DNA of 64,000 nucleotides, taken from NCBI RefSeq assembly GCF_014898095.1, contig NZ_CP062946.1, positions 2,976,001 through 3,040,000 on the forward strand, written 5' to 3'. Positions 52,121 through 60,541 of this stretch are shown piece after piece. The position numbers were made by a program, and so were the translations under genes. Every line of letters starts with the position of its first letter. Within the stretch, counting starts at the first letter, position 1. The notes under the pieces are model-generated. The model was not told the origin of the DNA. It worked only from the letters and a program-made list of their open reading frames with translations, and did not search any database. The DNA comes from Thalassotalea sp. LPB0316. Lineage in GTDB: Bacteria; Pseudomonadota; Gammaproteobacteria; Enterobacterales; Alteromonadaceae.

Positions 52121-53686
52121 CTAAGACAGCTTGTGTTGTCTTAGCTTCATCGCAATCTTATTGTGTGAAACGCCTAAGCGCTTTGCCAAAGCCCTAGTTG
52201 AGTGAAATTGTGGGTAAAGTTGGCTGAGTAAGGTGTGCTCAAATAAGTCTTGCGCCTCTTGCCAGTTTTGACAATTCCGATAGTCACTGCCAGCGTGCTC
52301 AGTTTCACCGCGCTTCGCATTATTCCCCTGCATTGTATGGCTAAACTCATTGAGTACTTGAATAATGTCTGCTTGCGTAATGACACTGGATTTCGCCAAA
52401 GCGACAATTCGAAACAGGCTGTTTTGTAATTGTCGAATATTGCCCGGCCACTGATAACTAGCAAGTTGTTGATAGGCATCGTCACTTAAGCTAGGTTGAA
52501 TGAGATCGACTTGTTGGGCAGCAAGTTTTAAAAAGTGTGGGATCAATAAAGCTAAATCATCTAATCGCTGTCTTAGCGGTGGTATCTGGATTGATAAAAC
52601 ATTGAGTCGATAATATAAGTCTTCCCTAAATGCTTGTTGTTCAATGTTGCTCTCAAGATCTTGATGGGTGGCTGATATGATCCTCACATTAGCATTCAAT
52701 TCTTGTGTACCACCAACGCGCCTAAATTGATAATTCTCTAAAAATCGTAATAACTTGGCCTGCAAATAGACCGACATTTCAGCGATTTCATCGAGAAAAA
52801 TGGTACCGCCTTCAGCCAGCTCTAACAAACCCGGCTTACCAGCTTTACTCGCACCGGTAAACGCGCCAGCTTGATAGCCAAATAATTCACTTTCTAATAA
52901 ATGCTCAGGTAAGGTGGCGCAATTTATCGCAAGAAATGGTTGCTGATTGCGCGCCGAGCTTTGATGAATAGCGCGAGCAAGTAGCTCTTTACCCGTTCCG
53001 GTTTCACCGCGCAATAATACGGGTAAATCGAGCGCGGCAAAGCGCATCGCTTGCTCTTTTACTTGTTGCATTTGCGCTGATTGGCTAATAATCGCAGCTA
53101 TACCATCGTCAAGCGGTTTGGTATTTTGTAATGCTGATATTTGCCGCCCTAACGCTCGAGTTTCTCGCAGCATAATAACCGCGCCCTGATAATCTTGCTC
53201 GCTATAAACGGAAGTAATATCTGCAATAAAGTTCATTTGCTTCACGGTGATAGATATTGAGCGCCTAGACTGGCCTTGAATATCTTTACTCGTTAAATTG
53301 ATCAGCGAGTTAATCTGGCTACCTAATATCGCCGTTGAGCGATTTTTTGAGCCAAATAGCTTCACTGCAGCTTGATTGGCAGTAATAACGACGCCGTGTT
53401 TATCAATATCTAAGATGGGTTCAGAAATTCTAGCAAGTAGCGCCTGTAAATGTTGCTCCTTTAACGCACTTGGCATTACATCTATTTGATGACAGGTGAT
53501 AAATTCAGGTAACTGACTTAGCGCACTGGTTACGTCGGTTAATGAGGTTTGTTGGCCTTCAATATCTAAATAGATAAGCCCAGTTTCAACCTCCATCGCG
53601 ATTACGTTCCAGCCATGACTAGCAATAGCCGTTAATACCTTTTGCGAAACACCGAGTTTATCTTGAAGTGAAATAGCTAATTTCAT
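52121..53686 (-). CDS. tyrR: TyrR/PhhR-family sigma-54-type transcriptional regulator
   Basis: TyrR controls genes of aromatic amino acid synthesis, transport or breakdown with Tyr/Phe/Trp as effectors. The 521-aa protein has an ACT domain (1-75), a PAS domain (about 78-180), an AAA+ domain with Walker A GETGTGKE (227-234) and an intact GAFTGA (274-279), and a C-terminal TyrR HTH ([22 protein letters not shown] region). GAFTGA is lacking in E. coli TyrR, so this member could activate sigma-54 promoters as PhhR does. I start at the ATG at 53686, matching TyrR starts; an upstream ATG at 53713 would place a TyrR-box-like palindrome inside the gene. Confidence 0.9.
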   Translation of the reverse strand: MKLAISLQDKLGVSQKVLTAIASHGWNVIAMEVETGLIYLDIEGQQTSLTDVTSALSQLPEFITCHQIDVMPSALKEQHLQALLARISEPILDIDKHGVVITANQAAVKLFGSKNRSTAILGSQINSLINLTSKDIQGQSRRSISITVKQMNFIADITSVYSEQDYQGAVIMLRETRALGRQISALQNTKPLDDGIAAIISQSAQMQQVKEQAMRFAALDLPVLLRGETGTGKELLARAIHQSSARNQQPFLAINCATLPEHLLESELFGYQAGAFTGASKAGKPGLLELAEGGTIFLDEIAEMSVYLQAKLLRFLENYQFRRVGGTQELNANVRIISATHQDLESNIEQQAFREDLYYRLNVLSIQIPPLRQRLDDLALLIPHFLKLAAQQVDLIQPSLSDDAYQQLASYQWPGNIRQLQNSLFRIVALAKSSVITQADIIQVLNEFSHTMQGNNAKRGETEHAGSDYRNCQNWQEAQDLFEHTLLSQLYPQFHSTRALAKRLGVSHNKIAMKLRQHKLS

Positions 53687-53704
53687 TGTCACAAATTTAT
53701 TACA
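53687..53704. promoter_or_regulatory. Candidate TyrR box at the tyrR start codon
   Basis: TGTCACAAATTTATTACA, directly before the tyrR ATG, is a near-palindrome with TGT and ACA ends 18 bp apart, as in the E. coli TyrR box TGTAAA-N6-TTTACA. It would allow autorepression. The match is not perfect. Confidence 0.5.
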
Positions 53705-53713
53705 TATCGTCAT

Positions 53714-54114
53714 ATAAATATGACAGAGATAAATAAATAGTCAATAGATAGATAGGACTGCGTTTTGCCAAGACAAACAAGGATAAATATAACAACCTCA
53801 CATTTGAAATAATGGCTTAACTTGGATAAACCTCAGTGTTTGTCATAAATTTATTACAAAAAGCCTGTTTTCTTTGTAAATAGCATTATCAAAACCAGAT
53901 AACCAACTGAAAAATAAGCAGTAAATACTATTGGTCACAATCTTGCTAAAAGTAACCTGCGGTGAGGTTGAGCGTTAATAACCAAAAGCCATCTCACTAA
54001 TACGTTTGTCAAAACAAAACTAAACAATAAACAAAAGACAAACAAGCAAGTATAAATAAACGTGTTGCAAGACAACAATAATGACAGCAACACATTAGCA
54101 ACAGGAAAGTATTC
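53714..54114. other. 401-bp regulatory region between tyrR and megL
   Basis: It holds the second TyrR-box-like site, a TGTAAATAGCATTATCAA-type weak third site (53875-53892) and two copies of AGACAAACAAG (53771-53781 and 54036-54046), each followed by a TAAATA stretch. AGGAAA precedes the megL ATG. No convincing reading frame is present. Confidence 0.6.
53841..53858. promoter_or_regulatory. Candidate TyrR box in the tyrR-megL spacer
   Basis: TGTCATAAATTTATTACA differs at one base from the site at the tyrR start and is a better palindrome (TGT-ATAAATTTAT-ACA). It could serve either tyrR or megL. Confidence 0.5.
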
Positions 54115-55344
54115 ATGTCAGACAAGAACGCAAAGCAGCAATTTAACATTGAAACGCGTGCTATCCACGGTGGCTCAATTAAAGATGAGCAATTTGGTTC
54201 GCTCGCCACCCCGTTATATCAAACGTCTACCTTTACCTTTGAGAATGCTCAGCAAGGAGCAAAGCGCTTTGCCGGCGAAGAGCAAGGTTATATTTATTCT
54301 CGTCTTGGCAACCCAACAACAACACAATTAGAGCAAACGGTTGCAGCATTAGAAGGAACAGAAGCAGCAGCGGCAACTGCAACCGGCATGGGCGCTGTAT
54401 CTGCAGCATTGTTGGCGAATTTGAGCGCTGGCGATCATTTGATCTCATCGAAAGCTGTTTATGGCTGTTCATTTGCCTTGATGTCACATATGCTAACCAA
54501 GTTTGGTATCGAAGTGAGCTTTGTCGATATGACAGAGCCTGAAAATATCATCAAGGCGATAAAGCCCAATACCAAGGTTATTTTTTTAGAAACGCCAATT
54601 AACCCAAATCTTGTCGTGCTTGATCTTGAAGCTATAGGTAGCATTGCTCAGCAGCACCAGTTGATTTCTATCGTTGACAATACGTTTTTAACACCTTACC
54701 TACAAAAACCAGCGCAATTTGGTTTTGATCTAATTATACACAGTGCAACTAAATACCTTAACGGCCACGGTGATGTCGTTGCCGGTATTATTTGTGGTAG
54801 TGAGGAGATGATCAACGAAATCAAGATGACGTCGTTAAAAGATATTGGTGCGACCATGAGCCCACACGATGCTTGGTTAATTATTCGCGGGCTTAAAACC
54901 CTGCCAGTACGCATGGATAGACACTGCAGCAACGCGCAAACTGTTGCAGAGTATTTAGAGGGTCACAAGGCGATCAAACAGGTTCATTACCCAGGCTTAA
55001 AATCTCATGCCGGTTATCAATTTATCGGTAAACAAATGAAAGCAGCGGGCGGGGTAATAGCCTTTGAACTTGATGGTTCGTTAGAAGATGGCGCGTTTTT
55101 TATCGATCAAATGAAATTGCTGTCAATTGCCGTAAGCCTGGGCGATGCCGAATCATTAATTCAACACCCAGCCTCAATGACACACTCGCCTTATACTGCC
55201 GAAGAGCGCGCTAAAGCAGGCATTAGCGACACCTTGATTCGAATCTCAGTGGGTTTAGAGCATGTCGACGATATTATCGATGATTTATCGCAAGCGTTTG
55301 ACAAATTAGTTGAACGCCAAAAGTCAGCACAACAAGTTGCTTAA
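54115..55344 (+). CDS. megL: methionine gamma-lyase
   Basis: MegL splits methionine to methanethiol, 2-oxobutyrate and ammonia, with pyridoxal phosphate. The 409-aa Cys/Met-metabolism fold-type I enzyme has YSRLGNPTTTQLE (residues 61 on), the active-site Tyr/Cys in AVYGCSFAL (Y116, C118; the Cys is typical of MegL rather than cystathionine lyases) and the PLP lysine K213 in HSATKYLNGHGD. It is divergent from tyrR, with a shared regulatory spacer. A clean terminator follows. Confidence 0.92.
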   Translation: MSDKNAKQQFNIETRAIHGGSIKDEQFGSLATPLYQTSTFTFENAQQGAKRFAGEEQGYIYSRLGNPTTTQLEQTVAALEGTEAAAATATGMGAVSAALLANLSAGDHLISSKAVYGCSFALMSHMLTKFGIEVSFVDMTEPENIIKAIKPNTKVIFLETPINPNLVVLDLEAIGSIAQQHQLISIVDNTFLTPYLQKPAQFGFDLIIHSATKYLNGHGDVVAGIICGSEEMINEIKMTSLKDIGATMSPHDAWLIIRGLKTLPVRMDRHCSNAQTVAEYLEGHKAIKQVHYPGLKSHAGYQFIGKQMKAAGGVIAFELDGSLEDGAFFIDQMKLLSIAVSLGDAESLIQHPASMTHSPYTAEERAKAGISDTLIRISVGLEHVDDIIDDLSQAFDKLVERQKSAQQVA

Positions 55345-55371
55345 CTTATCCCAAGTTCAGGTTAACCTAAC

Positions 55372-55404
55372 AAAAAGCCTTCACTAAACACGAAGGCTTT
55401 TACT
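55372..55404 (+). terminator. Terminator of megL
   Basis: AAAGCCTTC (55374-55382) and GAAGGCTTT (55392-55400) form a perfect 9-bp stem with a 9-nt loop; TTTACTTTTG follows. A run of A on the left could also serve the convergent GNAT gene. Confidence 0.8.
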
Positions 55405-55417
55405 TTTGAAATAGTAC

Positions 55418-55831
55418 TCAAAGAGCTTTCTTCAGATAGTAGCGCGTACCTGTCAGCGGATAATTATCTTGCTGCCACTGCACCTGATAACCATGTGCTT
55501 GGTAAAAAGGTTTTGCTTGGAATTCAAGGGTATCTACCAAGGCATATTTACAACCAAGCTTTTTGGCTTCAAGCTCTATCGCATTGAGTAACTTTTCACC
55601 CATTCCTTTGCCGCGCAATTGCTCTGCCACCCACAAGCGCTCAATATTAAGCCAATTGCCAAAAGCGATCCCTGAAACGCCAGCAATCATATTATCGCTG
55701 TCATCTGTTTGACAGATCGCTAAAGGTATTTTGTTTTTTAAATCCCAGTGTTGGTGATTAAATGCGACGATTTCACGACTCAAACAATCGGAAACTTGCT
55801 GATAATTTTCATGCGCAATGGTAAATTTCAT
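55418..55831 (-). CDS. GNAT family N-acetyltransferase
   Basis: A 137-aa GNAT protein with the acetyl-CoA loop in LWVAEQLRGKGMGEKLLNAIE and a C-terminal KPFYQAHGYQVQ. The substrate is unknown. It is convergent with megL and shares its terminator. Confidence 0.85.
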   Translation of the reverse strand: MKFTIAHENYQQVSDCLSREIVAFNHQHWDLKNKIPLAICQTDDSDNMIAGVSGIAFGNWLNIERLWVAEQLRGKGMGEKLLNAIELEAKKLGCKYALVDTLEFQAKPFYQAHGYQVQWQQDNYPLTGTRYYLKKAL

Positions 55832-55916
55832 AGACTACTTTTTCTGATGATTTTGTCGGTTTCTTATACCAGTTATTCCGAATTCAGGTTATTTAGTTAA
55901 CAAATAGCCGCGTAAA

Positions 55917-56666
55917 CTAGCTCATTTTTCTGATCCAACTATCCGGCGCTATGCGCAGTACTCGATGCAATATAGCCCATGGCCAACTCGGTACATAAGC
56001 ATTCGCTTGCTCTTTTTCTATTGCGTTTATGATGGCTTTACAACCCGTTTCTGTGTCGACCATGAACGGGACTTTTTCTACTTTTTCATTAATTTCACTT
56101 TTAATAAATCCAGGGTGAATACAACTGACTTTTATGGGTGTATTCATAACATCAATGCGAATCCCCTCGGTAAGAGCAGTTAACCCCGCCTTGGTTGCGG
56201 CATATACAGTTAACGCCCGTCTAAAGCCACGCACAGCACTAATAGATGAGATGGTCACCAAATGCCCCGCTTTTTGCTCTCTGAAGATAGCCATCGCAGC
56301 TTCACATTGAGCCAAAGCGGCAACAAAGTTAGTTTGTGCTGTCTGCAAATTTGCCGAAAAATAGCCTGTACCCACCGATGCACCTTTGCCCATTCCTGCA
56401 TTGACTATTACCCTATCGATACAGCCAAAATCCTGCTTGGCTTGATTAAACACCTCAAACACGCGGTCGTGATCATTGACATCTAGCAGGTAAATTTCCA
56501 CCTGAATATCTGGATTTTGTTCGAGCAATTTAGCTTTAAGCGCTTCTAGCCTTTCCATTCTGCGCGCGCACAACGCTAAGTTTCTGCCTTGTTTGGCGTA
56601 AAGCATAGCCATGGTATACCCTAAGCCTGAGCTAGCACCTGTGATCAGTATATTTCGTCTTGTCAT
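55917..56666 (-). CDS. short-chain dehydrogenase/reductase (SDR) family protein
   Basis: A 249-aa classical SDR: cofactor motif TGASSGLG (residues 9-16), NAG in VIVNAGMGKGASVG, and the catalytic Ser-Tyr-Lys in ISSISAVRG and VYAATKAG. It likely uses NADP(H) because an arginine pair (CARRMERL) follows the second strand. Substrate unknown; it is alone, with the PadR-controlled pair upstream on the same strand. Confidence 0.9.
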   Translation of the reverse strand: MTRRNILITGASSGLGYTMAMLYAKQGRNLALCARRMERLEALKAKLLEQNPDIQVEIYLLDVNDHDRVFEVFNQAKQDFGCIDRVIVNAGMGKGASVGTGYFSANLQTAQTNFVAALAQCEAAMAIFREQKAGHLVTISSISAVRGFRRALTVYAATKAGLTALTEGIRIDVMNTPIKVSCIHPGFIKSEINEKVEKVPFMVDTETGCKAIINAIEKEQANAYVPSWPWAILHRVLRIAPDSWIRKMS

Positions 56667-56697
56667 AGTTATTCTTCTTGTTGTTTATTTTGTTCTA

Positions 56698-57213
56698 TCA
56701 GGCCTTGTTAAAACCTAATAGCTTGCGAAAATAAGCGCATTCGGCCTTTGCTGCTTTTTTCATATCGCCAAATAAATAGGTCGAAGCAAACCACAGGGCA
56801 ATCAATAACATCAATACTGACTGGCTATTGTCATGGCCTTTAATTAATAATGCACTGCCGATCATTGCTGACGCCCAAATCAATGCATTACCTATCATCA
56901 TTTTAGATAAACTCTTTTGCTGTTTATCTTCTTGTTCAAGTAATAGCGCATCAAAGCTTTCGTCTTGTTGTGCTTGACACAATTTAAATAATCGCTCGCG
57001 ATTTTTGGCAAATTCCGCTTTTATCTGTTCTTGATCGCCCAGTTTACTCGTGGCGATATAAAAGGCTTGTTGCTGTGATTTACCTTGCGCTATTTGTGCT
57101 TCTATTTCACTGTACAGATGATCTTTTAACTCGTCTAAACTCTCGCTGTTTATCGCATTAATCTCGGTTAATGTATCAAACCACAGGTTAACTTCAGTGT
57201 CTAAATCAAACAT
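56698..57213 (-). CDS. permease-prefix-like membrane protein next to PadR
   Basis: A 171-aa protein with an N-terminal soluble helical domain (about 1-80, LDELKDHLYSEIEAQIAQGKSQQQAFYIATSKLGD) and two transmembrane helices (about 105-150). Similar short proteins sit beside PadR regulators in many bacteria, and the soluble part resembles the DUF1700/permease-prefix domain. Function unknown. It overlaps padR by 8 bp and is probably controlled by it. Confidence 0.75.
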   Translation of the reverse strand: MFDLDTEVNLWFDTLTEINAINSESLDELKDHLYSEIEAQIAQGKSQQQAFYIATSKLGDQEQIKAEFAKNRERLFKLCQAQQDESFDALLLEQEDKQQKSLSKMMIGNALIWASAMIGSALLIKGHDNSQSVLMLLIALWFASTYLFGDMKKAAKAECAYFRKLLGFNKA

Positions 57214-57541
57214 GCTCTTCTCCTACCAAGCTTTGCAGCATTTCATTGAGCTTGCGCCATTTATTGGTTAGTGACATCAGCTCACTTTGGCCCAACGCAG
57301 TAATTTGATAATACTTGCGTTTGCGACCATTCGATGACTGCCCCCAGTATGACTGAATTAACGCTTTTTTTTCTAACCGGTGCATGATCGGGTAAAGCAT
57401 ACCATCAGCCCACTGCATTTCCCCACAAGACAGTGTTTTAACCTGAGCAATGATATCGTAACCATAACTATCGCCCTTGTTTAAAATAGCTAATACAAGC
57501 GGAGTCGAAGACGCTGCCACCATATCTTTGGGTAAATCCAT
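57206..57541 (-). CDS. PadR family transcriptional regulator
   Basis: A 111-aa winged-helix protein: LVLAILNKGDSYGYDIIAQVK and MLYPIMHRLEKKALIQSYWGQSSNGRKRKYYQIT are typical of the PadR fold. It overlaps the downstream membrane protein gene, forming a two-gene unit, and is preceded by two nearly identical palindromes that look like its own operators. The effector is unknown. Confidence 0.9.
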   Translation of the reverse strand: MDLPKDMVAASSTPLVLAILNKGDSYGYDIIAQVKTLSCGEMQWADGMLYPIMHRLEKKALIQSYWGQSSNGRKRKYYQITALGQSELMSLTNKWRKLNEMLQSLVGEEHV

Positions 57542-57555
57542 TGTAGAAAAACCTC

Positions 57556-57576
57556 ATACCTAGAACATCTAGGTAT
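57556..57576. promoter_or_regulatory. PadR operator 1 (candidate)
   Basis: ATACCTAGA and TCTAGGTAT form a perfect palindrome with 9-bp arms around ACA, 15 bp before the padR ATG. Confidence 0.65.
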
Positions 57577-57581
57577 AAAAG

Positions 57582-57602
57582 ATACATAGAGATTCTAGGT
57601 AT
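57582..57602. promoter_or_regulatory. PadR operator 2 (candidate)
   Basis: ATACATAGA and TCTAGGTAT form a palindrome with one mismatch around GAT. Its centre is 26 bp from that of operator 1, about two and a half helical turns, so the sites may bind dimers cooperatively. Confidence 0.6.
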
Positions 57603-57603
57603 G

Positions 57604-58839
57604 TCAACTTAGTGTTGAATTATTGCGCAGATAGCGCTTGGTCAATCGAGCAGAGCGAAGTTGATCGCGAACAAGAGAAATGAGGCTACATTGAGATTTT
57701 TGACTCGATTTTCCTTCGCCTAGTCGAATCAGTTGTCGTCGAATGATCGCCATGGTTGTTAAGGCATGTAATGTTTTATCTTTAAAACTCGGGTGTAAGA
57801 TTTTAGCTTGGAAGTCTGGTTGTAACTGCCATTGATTAATTAAATCAGGCTGAAAAGCTAATGCTGAGGCAATACCAACAAGCGCGATATTTTGCTCAAG
57901 CACGCGTTCAACTGTCGCAAGCTGGGTAACACCACCGGTCGTCATAATGGGGATTGTTGCGCTTTTCGCTATTTGTTGTGCAAAGCTTAAAAAATAGGCT
58001 TCGCGTTCTAGCGTGCGACCGTCTTTAGTGACCCCCTGCATCGCTGCTGCTTCGTAACTACCGCCTGAAAGCTCAACAAAGTCAACGCCTAAGTTACCCA
58101 ACATAGCAACAACTTGCTCAGCCTCATCAACATCAAATCCACCGCGCTGAAAGTCAGCCGAATTTAGCTTAACCGAAACAGAAAAAGAAGAGCTCACAGC
58201 TGCTTTGATGCCGCTAACCACCTCGAGTAACAAACGCGCTCTGTTATTGAGGCTACCACCCCATTGATCATCTCGTTTATTAACTAATGGCGATAAGAAT
58301 TGTGAAATCAAATAGCCATGCGCTGCATGCACTTGAATACCATTAAAACCAGCCTTTTCGGCCAAAAGAGCGGTGGTAATAAAGCGTTTGATCACGTCCA
58401 TTATTTCATTTTCATTCATCGCTTTAGGCACACCAAACAAACTAGAATGTTTACCTAAATCTAGCGGAATAGCTGAAGGCGAAAGTACTTTGCCTTGCAT
58501 CTTTTTATAGACCTGCCGACCGGGGTGATTGATCTGCATGACGATTTTACAGTCGTTGTGTTGCCCTGCTTTTGCTTGTTTGGCAAATGCACTCACTGCA
58601 CCTTCATTTTCTAAGACAAGCCCACCGGGCCCCGTCATCGCCAGTTTATCGATCATCACGTTACCGGTGATAATCAAACCTACACCGCCGTTTGACCATT
58701 TTTGATACAAGCGCTCAATTTCACGATCGGGTAGCTGTTGCGTATTGCCTAAGCTTTCTTCCATCGCCGCTTTTACACAGCGATTTTTCAGGGTAAGGCC
58801 ACTGGCCAAGGTAAGTTTTTCAAAAGGTTGATTTGCCAT
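57604..58839 (-). CDS. NADH:flavin oxidoreductase / Old Yellow Enzyme family protein
   Basis: A 411-aa TIM-barrel flavoprotein of the OYE/2,4-dienoyl-CoA reductase-like group: LKNRCVKAAMEESLG at the start, QINHPGRQVYK, FNGIQVHAAHGYLISQFLSP with the substrate-binding His pair region, and IMTTGGVTQLATVERVLEQ. It lacks the iron-sulfur extension of the 650-aa enzymes. Substrate unknown. I start at the ATG at 58839, three codons inside an upstream ATG that has no room for a ribosome-binding site. Confidence 0.88.
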   Translation of the reverse strand: MANQPFEKLTLASGLTLKNRCVKAAMEESLGNTQQLPDREIERLYQKWSNGGVGLIITGNVMIDKLAMTGPGGLVLENEGAVSAFAKQAKAGQHNDCKIVMQINHPGRQVYKKMQGKVLSPSAIPLDLGKHSSLFGVPKAMNENEIMDVIKRFITTALLAEKAGFNGIQVHAAHGYLISQFLSPLVNKRDDQWGGSLNNRARLLLEVVSGIKAAVSSSFSVSVKLNSADFQRGGFDVDEAEQVVAMLGNLGVDFVELSGGSYEAAAMQGVTKDGRTLEREAYFLSFAQQIAKSATIPIMTTGGVTQLATVERVLEQNIALVGIASALAFQPDLINQWQLQPDFQAKILHPSFKDKTLHALTTMAIIRRQLIRLGEGKSSQKSQCSLISLVRDQLRSARLTKRYLRNNSTLS

Positions 58840-58874
58840 GTGATACATTCCAACTACTTTGCATTAATTAACGC

Positions 58875-59564
58875 TTAATCATTCAATGAGCGTTTAAGCT
58901 TGCGTTGCGTCGCTGCTGAACTGACTAAACTTGCAACCAAAATGGCAAGATAAAATTGGCCGATGATCGCCTCAAAATAAGCCAAAAATTTAGTAATTGG
59001 CTGTGATGGCACAATATCACCAAAACCAACGGTTGATAGAATAACAAACGAGTAATAAATATAATCTGGGAGTAGTAAGTACCAGTGTTGAGTTTCAGTG
59101 CTGTTACTAAAGGCAGGACCTATAGTCATTTGACATAAGGTGTATAAAATAGCAAAGGTTAAACCGATCAAATAATACAGACAAATCGATCCTAATATTT
59201 TGTTCAGATCTATCGGCCCGGTAAATATCACCTGAACTGCAACGTGGTAAGCCATATAGCCGAAAAAGATAAGTAGCATCACCAATTGAAAAAGATAAAA
59301 ATGGTAAATATTAAGTTGATAGCCAACAATGATTAAAGTACAGCTCAAAATCGGTAAAAAAACGGCTGGCTCTTTGAAATTTAAATTTTCTTTAACACCG
59401 AGTACAGAAACGAGCAACACCATTGCGATAGAAGTCAACATCAAACGCTGACTTGAAGCATCAAAAAATTGATGAGATAGTGCGATACCGAATAACAACA
59501 CGGTAAGTGAGAGTGTTAAGTAAAAAAAGTTATCGTGATGTGAAATATTACCAATTTTAGCCAT
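58875..59564 (-). CDS. ion channel family protein (potassium-channel pore)
   Basis: A 229-aa membrane protein with about six hydrophobic segments and a C-terminal pore with the filter motif TVGFGD (residues 178-183), the common bacterial form of the K+ selectivity filter TVGYGD. No RCK domain is attached. It should conduct K+ across the inner membrane. It stands alone on the minus strand, 35 bp upstream of the OYE gene, and could be cotranscribed with it. Confidence 0.85.
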   Translation of the reverse strand: MAKIGNISHHDNFFYLTLSLTVLLFGIALSHQFFDASSQRLMLTSIAMVLLVSVLGVKENLNFKEPAVFLPILSCTLIIVGYQLNIYHFYLFQLVMLLIFFGYMAYHVAVQVIFTGPIDLNKILGSICLYYLIGLTFAILYTLCQMTIGPAFSNSTETQHWYLLLPDYIYYSFVILSTVGFGDIVPSQPITKFLAYFEAIIGQFYLAILVASLVSSAATQRKLKRSLND

Positions 59565-59642
59565 AACGCGTTCAGTAATCCCTTTAATTAGAATAAAAAT
59601 AAAAATAAAGTTAGGTTAAGTCTAGCGCAATATAGCGCGACT

Positions 59643-60197
59643 TTATAACACCAAACCCATCACACACTCATCATACCAAACCCCGTTTACCGTGGAATGC
59701 TTGCGCAATATGCCCTCTTGTATCATGCCTTGCTTTGTCATGGTCTTTTTTGAAGCCATGTTGTCGTTGATACAATAGCCAATAAACTTAGTCGGTTGAG
59801 CAATTTGCGTAAGCTGCCTTAAAAACTCAGCCAGTGCCTCAGTCATCAAGCCTTTTTGCTGGTATAACGTCGACAGTCGAAATCCGATTTCTATTCGCTG
59901 ATAGTCAATAGATTCATAGCGACAAAATAGTTCACCAATATAGTTACCATCGACTTTGTCAACGAGGGCAAATGTAACCCATTGGCCTTCTTCACCCGTC
60001 CAAGGTTTGATCGAGCTTTTAACTAGCTTTTTCGCTTCGTCTAGCGTAGGAACATCTTTTATGTACTTTTGCATGACCGGATCAAGTTCGTGGGCAAGGC
60101 AATTATCAAAATATTTATCTGTGAGTTTCTCGATCAACAGCCTCGGTGTTTGAAATACCAAATTATTTATCGAATCAACAATGGTTAGCGCTAGCAT
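59643..60197 (-). CDS. GNAT family N-acetyltransferase
   Basis: A 184-aa acetyltransferase of the RimJ/RimL-like class: TPRLLIEKLTDKYFDNCL at the start, IEIGFRLSTLYQQKGLMTEALAE as the acetyl-CoA loop, and ASKKTMTKQGMIQEGILRKHSTVNGVWYDECVMG towards the end. Substrate unknown. Confidence 0.85.
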   Translation of the reverse strand: MLALTIVDSINNLVFQTPRLLIEKLTDKYFDNCLAHELDPVMQKYIKDVPTLDEAKKLVKSSIKPWTGEEGQWVTFALVDKVDGNYIGELFCRYESIDYQRIEIGFRLSTLYQQKGLMTEALAEFLRQLTQIAQPTKFIGYCINDNMASKKTMTKQGMIQEGILRKHSTVNGVWYDECVMGLVL

Positions 60198-60541
60198 CTG
60201 AGGTTTGTAGTGTTAAAGAATTGTTGACCACACTACCGTGTTAACACTTATTTAGCCAGCATTTAAATAACATGAGCGCTGGATAAGCAATTAGCTAACC
60301 TATTAAAAGTAATCACTTACATCCATTATTATCAACTAGTTAGCTTAAGATTTTTGACTTCCCCATCGCTTATATGGCAAAAACACATAATAAATGCCAA
60401 ACAATGTTAACAAAATATTAACAAACTTCTTTTTTTTAATCTGCACTCTCGCTATCATGCGTAATAAATATACCATCAGGCATAGCCGTGCCTGTATTGC
60501 AAAATAAAATCAGAAAGGGATATCAACGGAGATAATCAAGT
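60198..60541. other. 344-bp upstream region of the M6 metalloprotease gene
   Basis: AT-rich DNA between divergent genes. AGTGTTAA and TTAACACT form a loose inverted pair near 60209-60250; no strong promoter is found by eye. GGAG lies 10 bp before the protease ATG. I see no gene in it. Confidence 0.5.
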
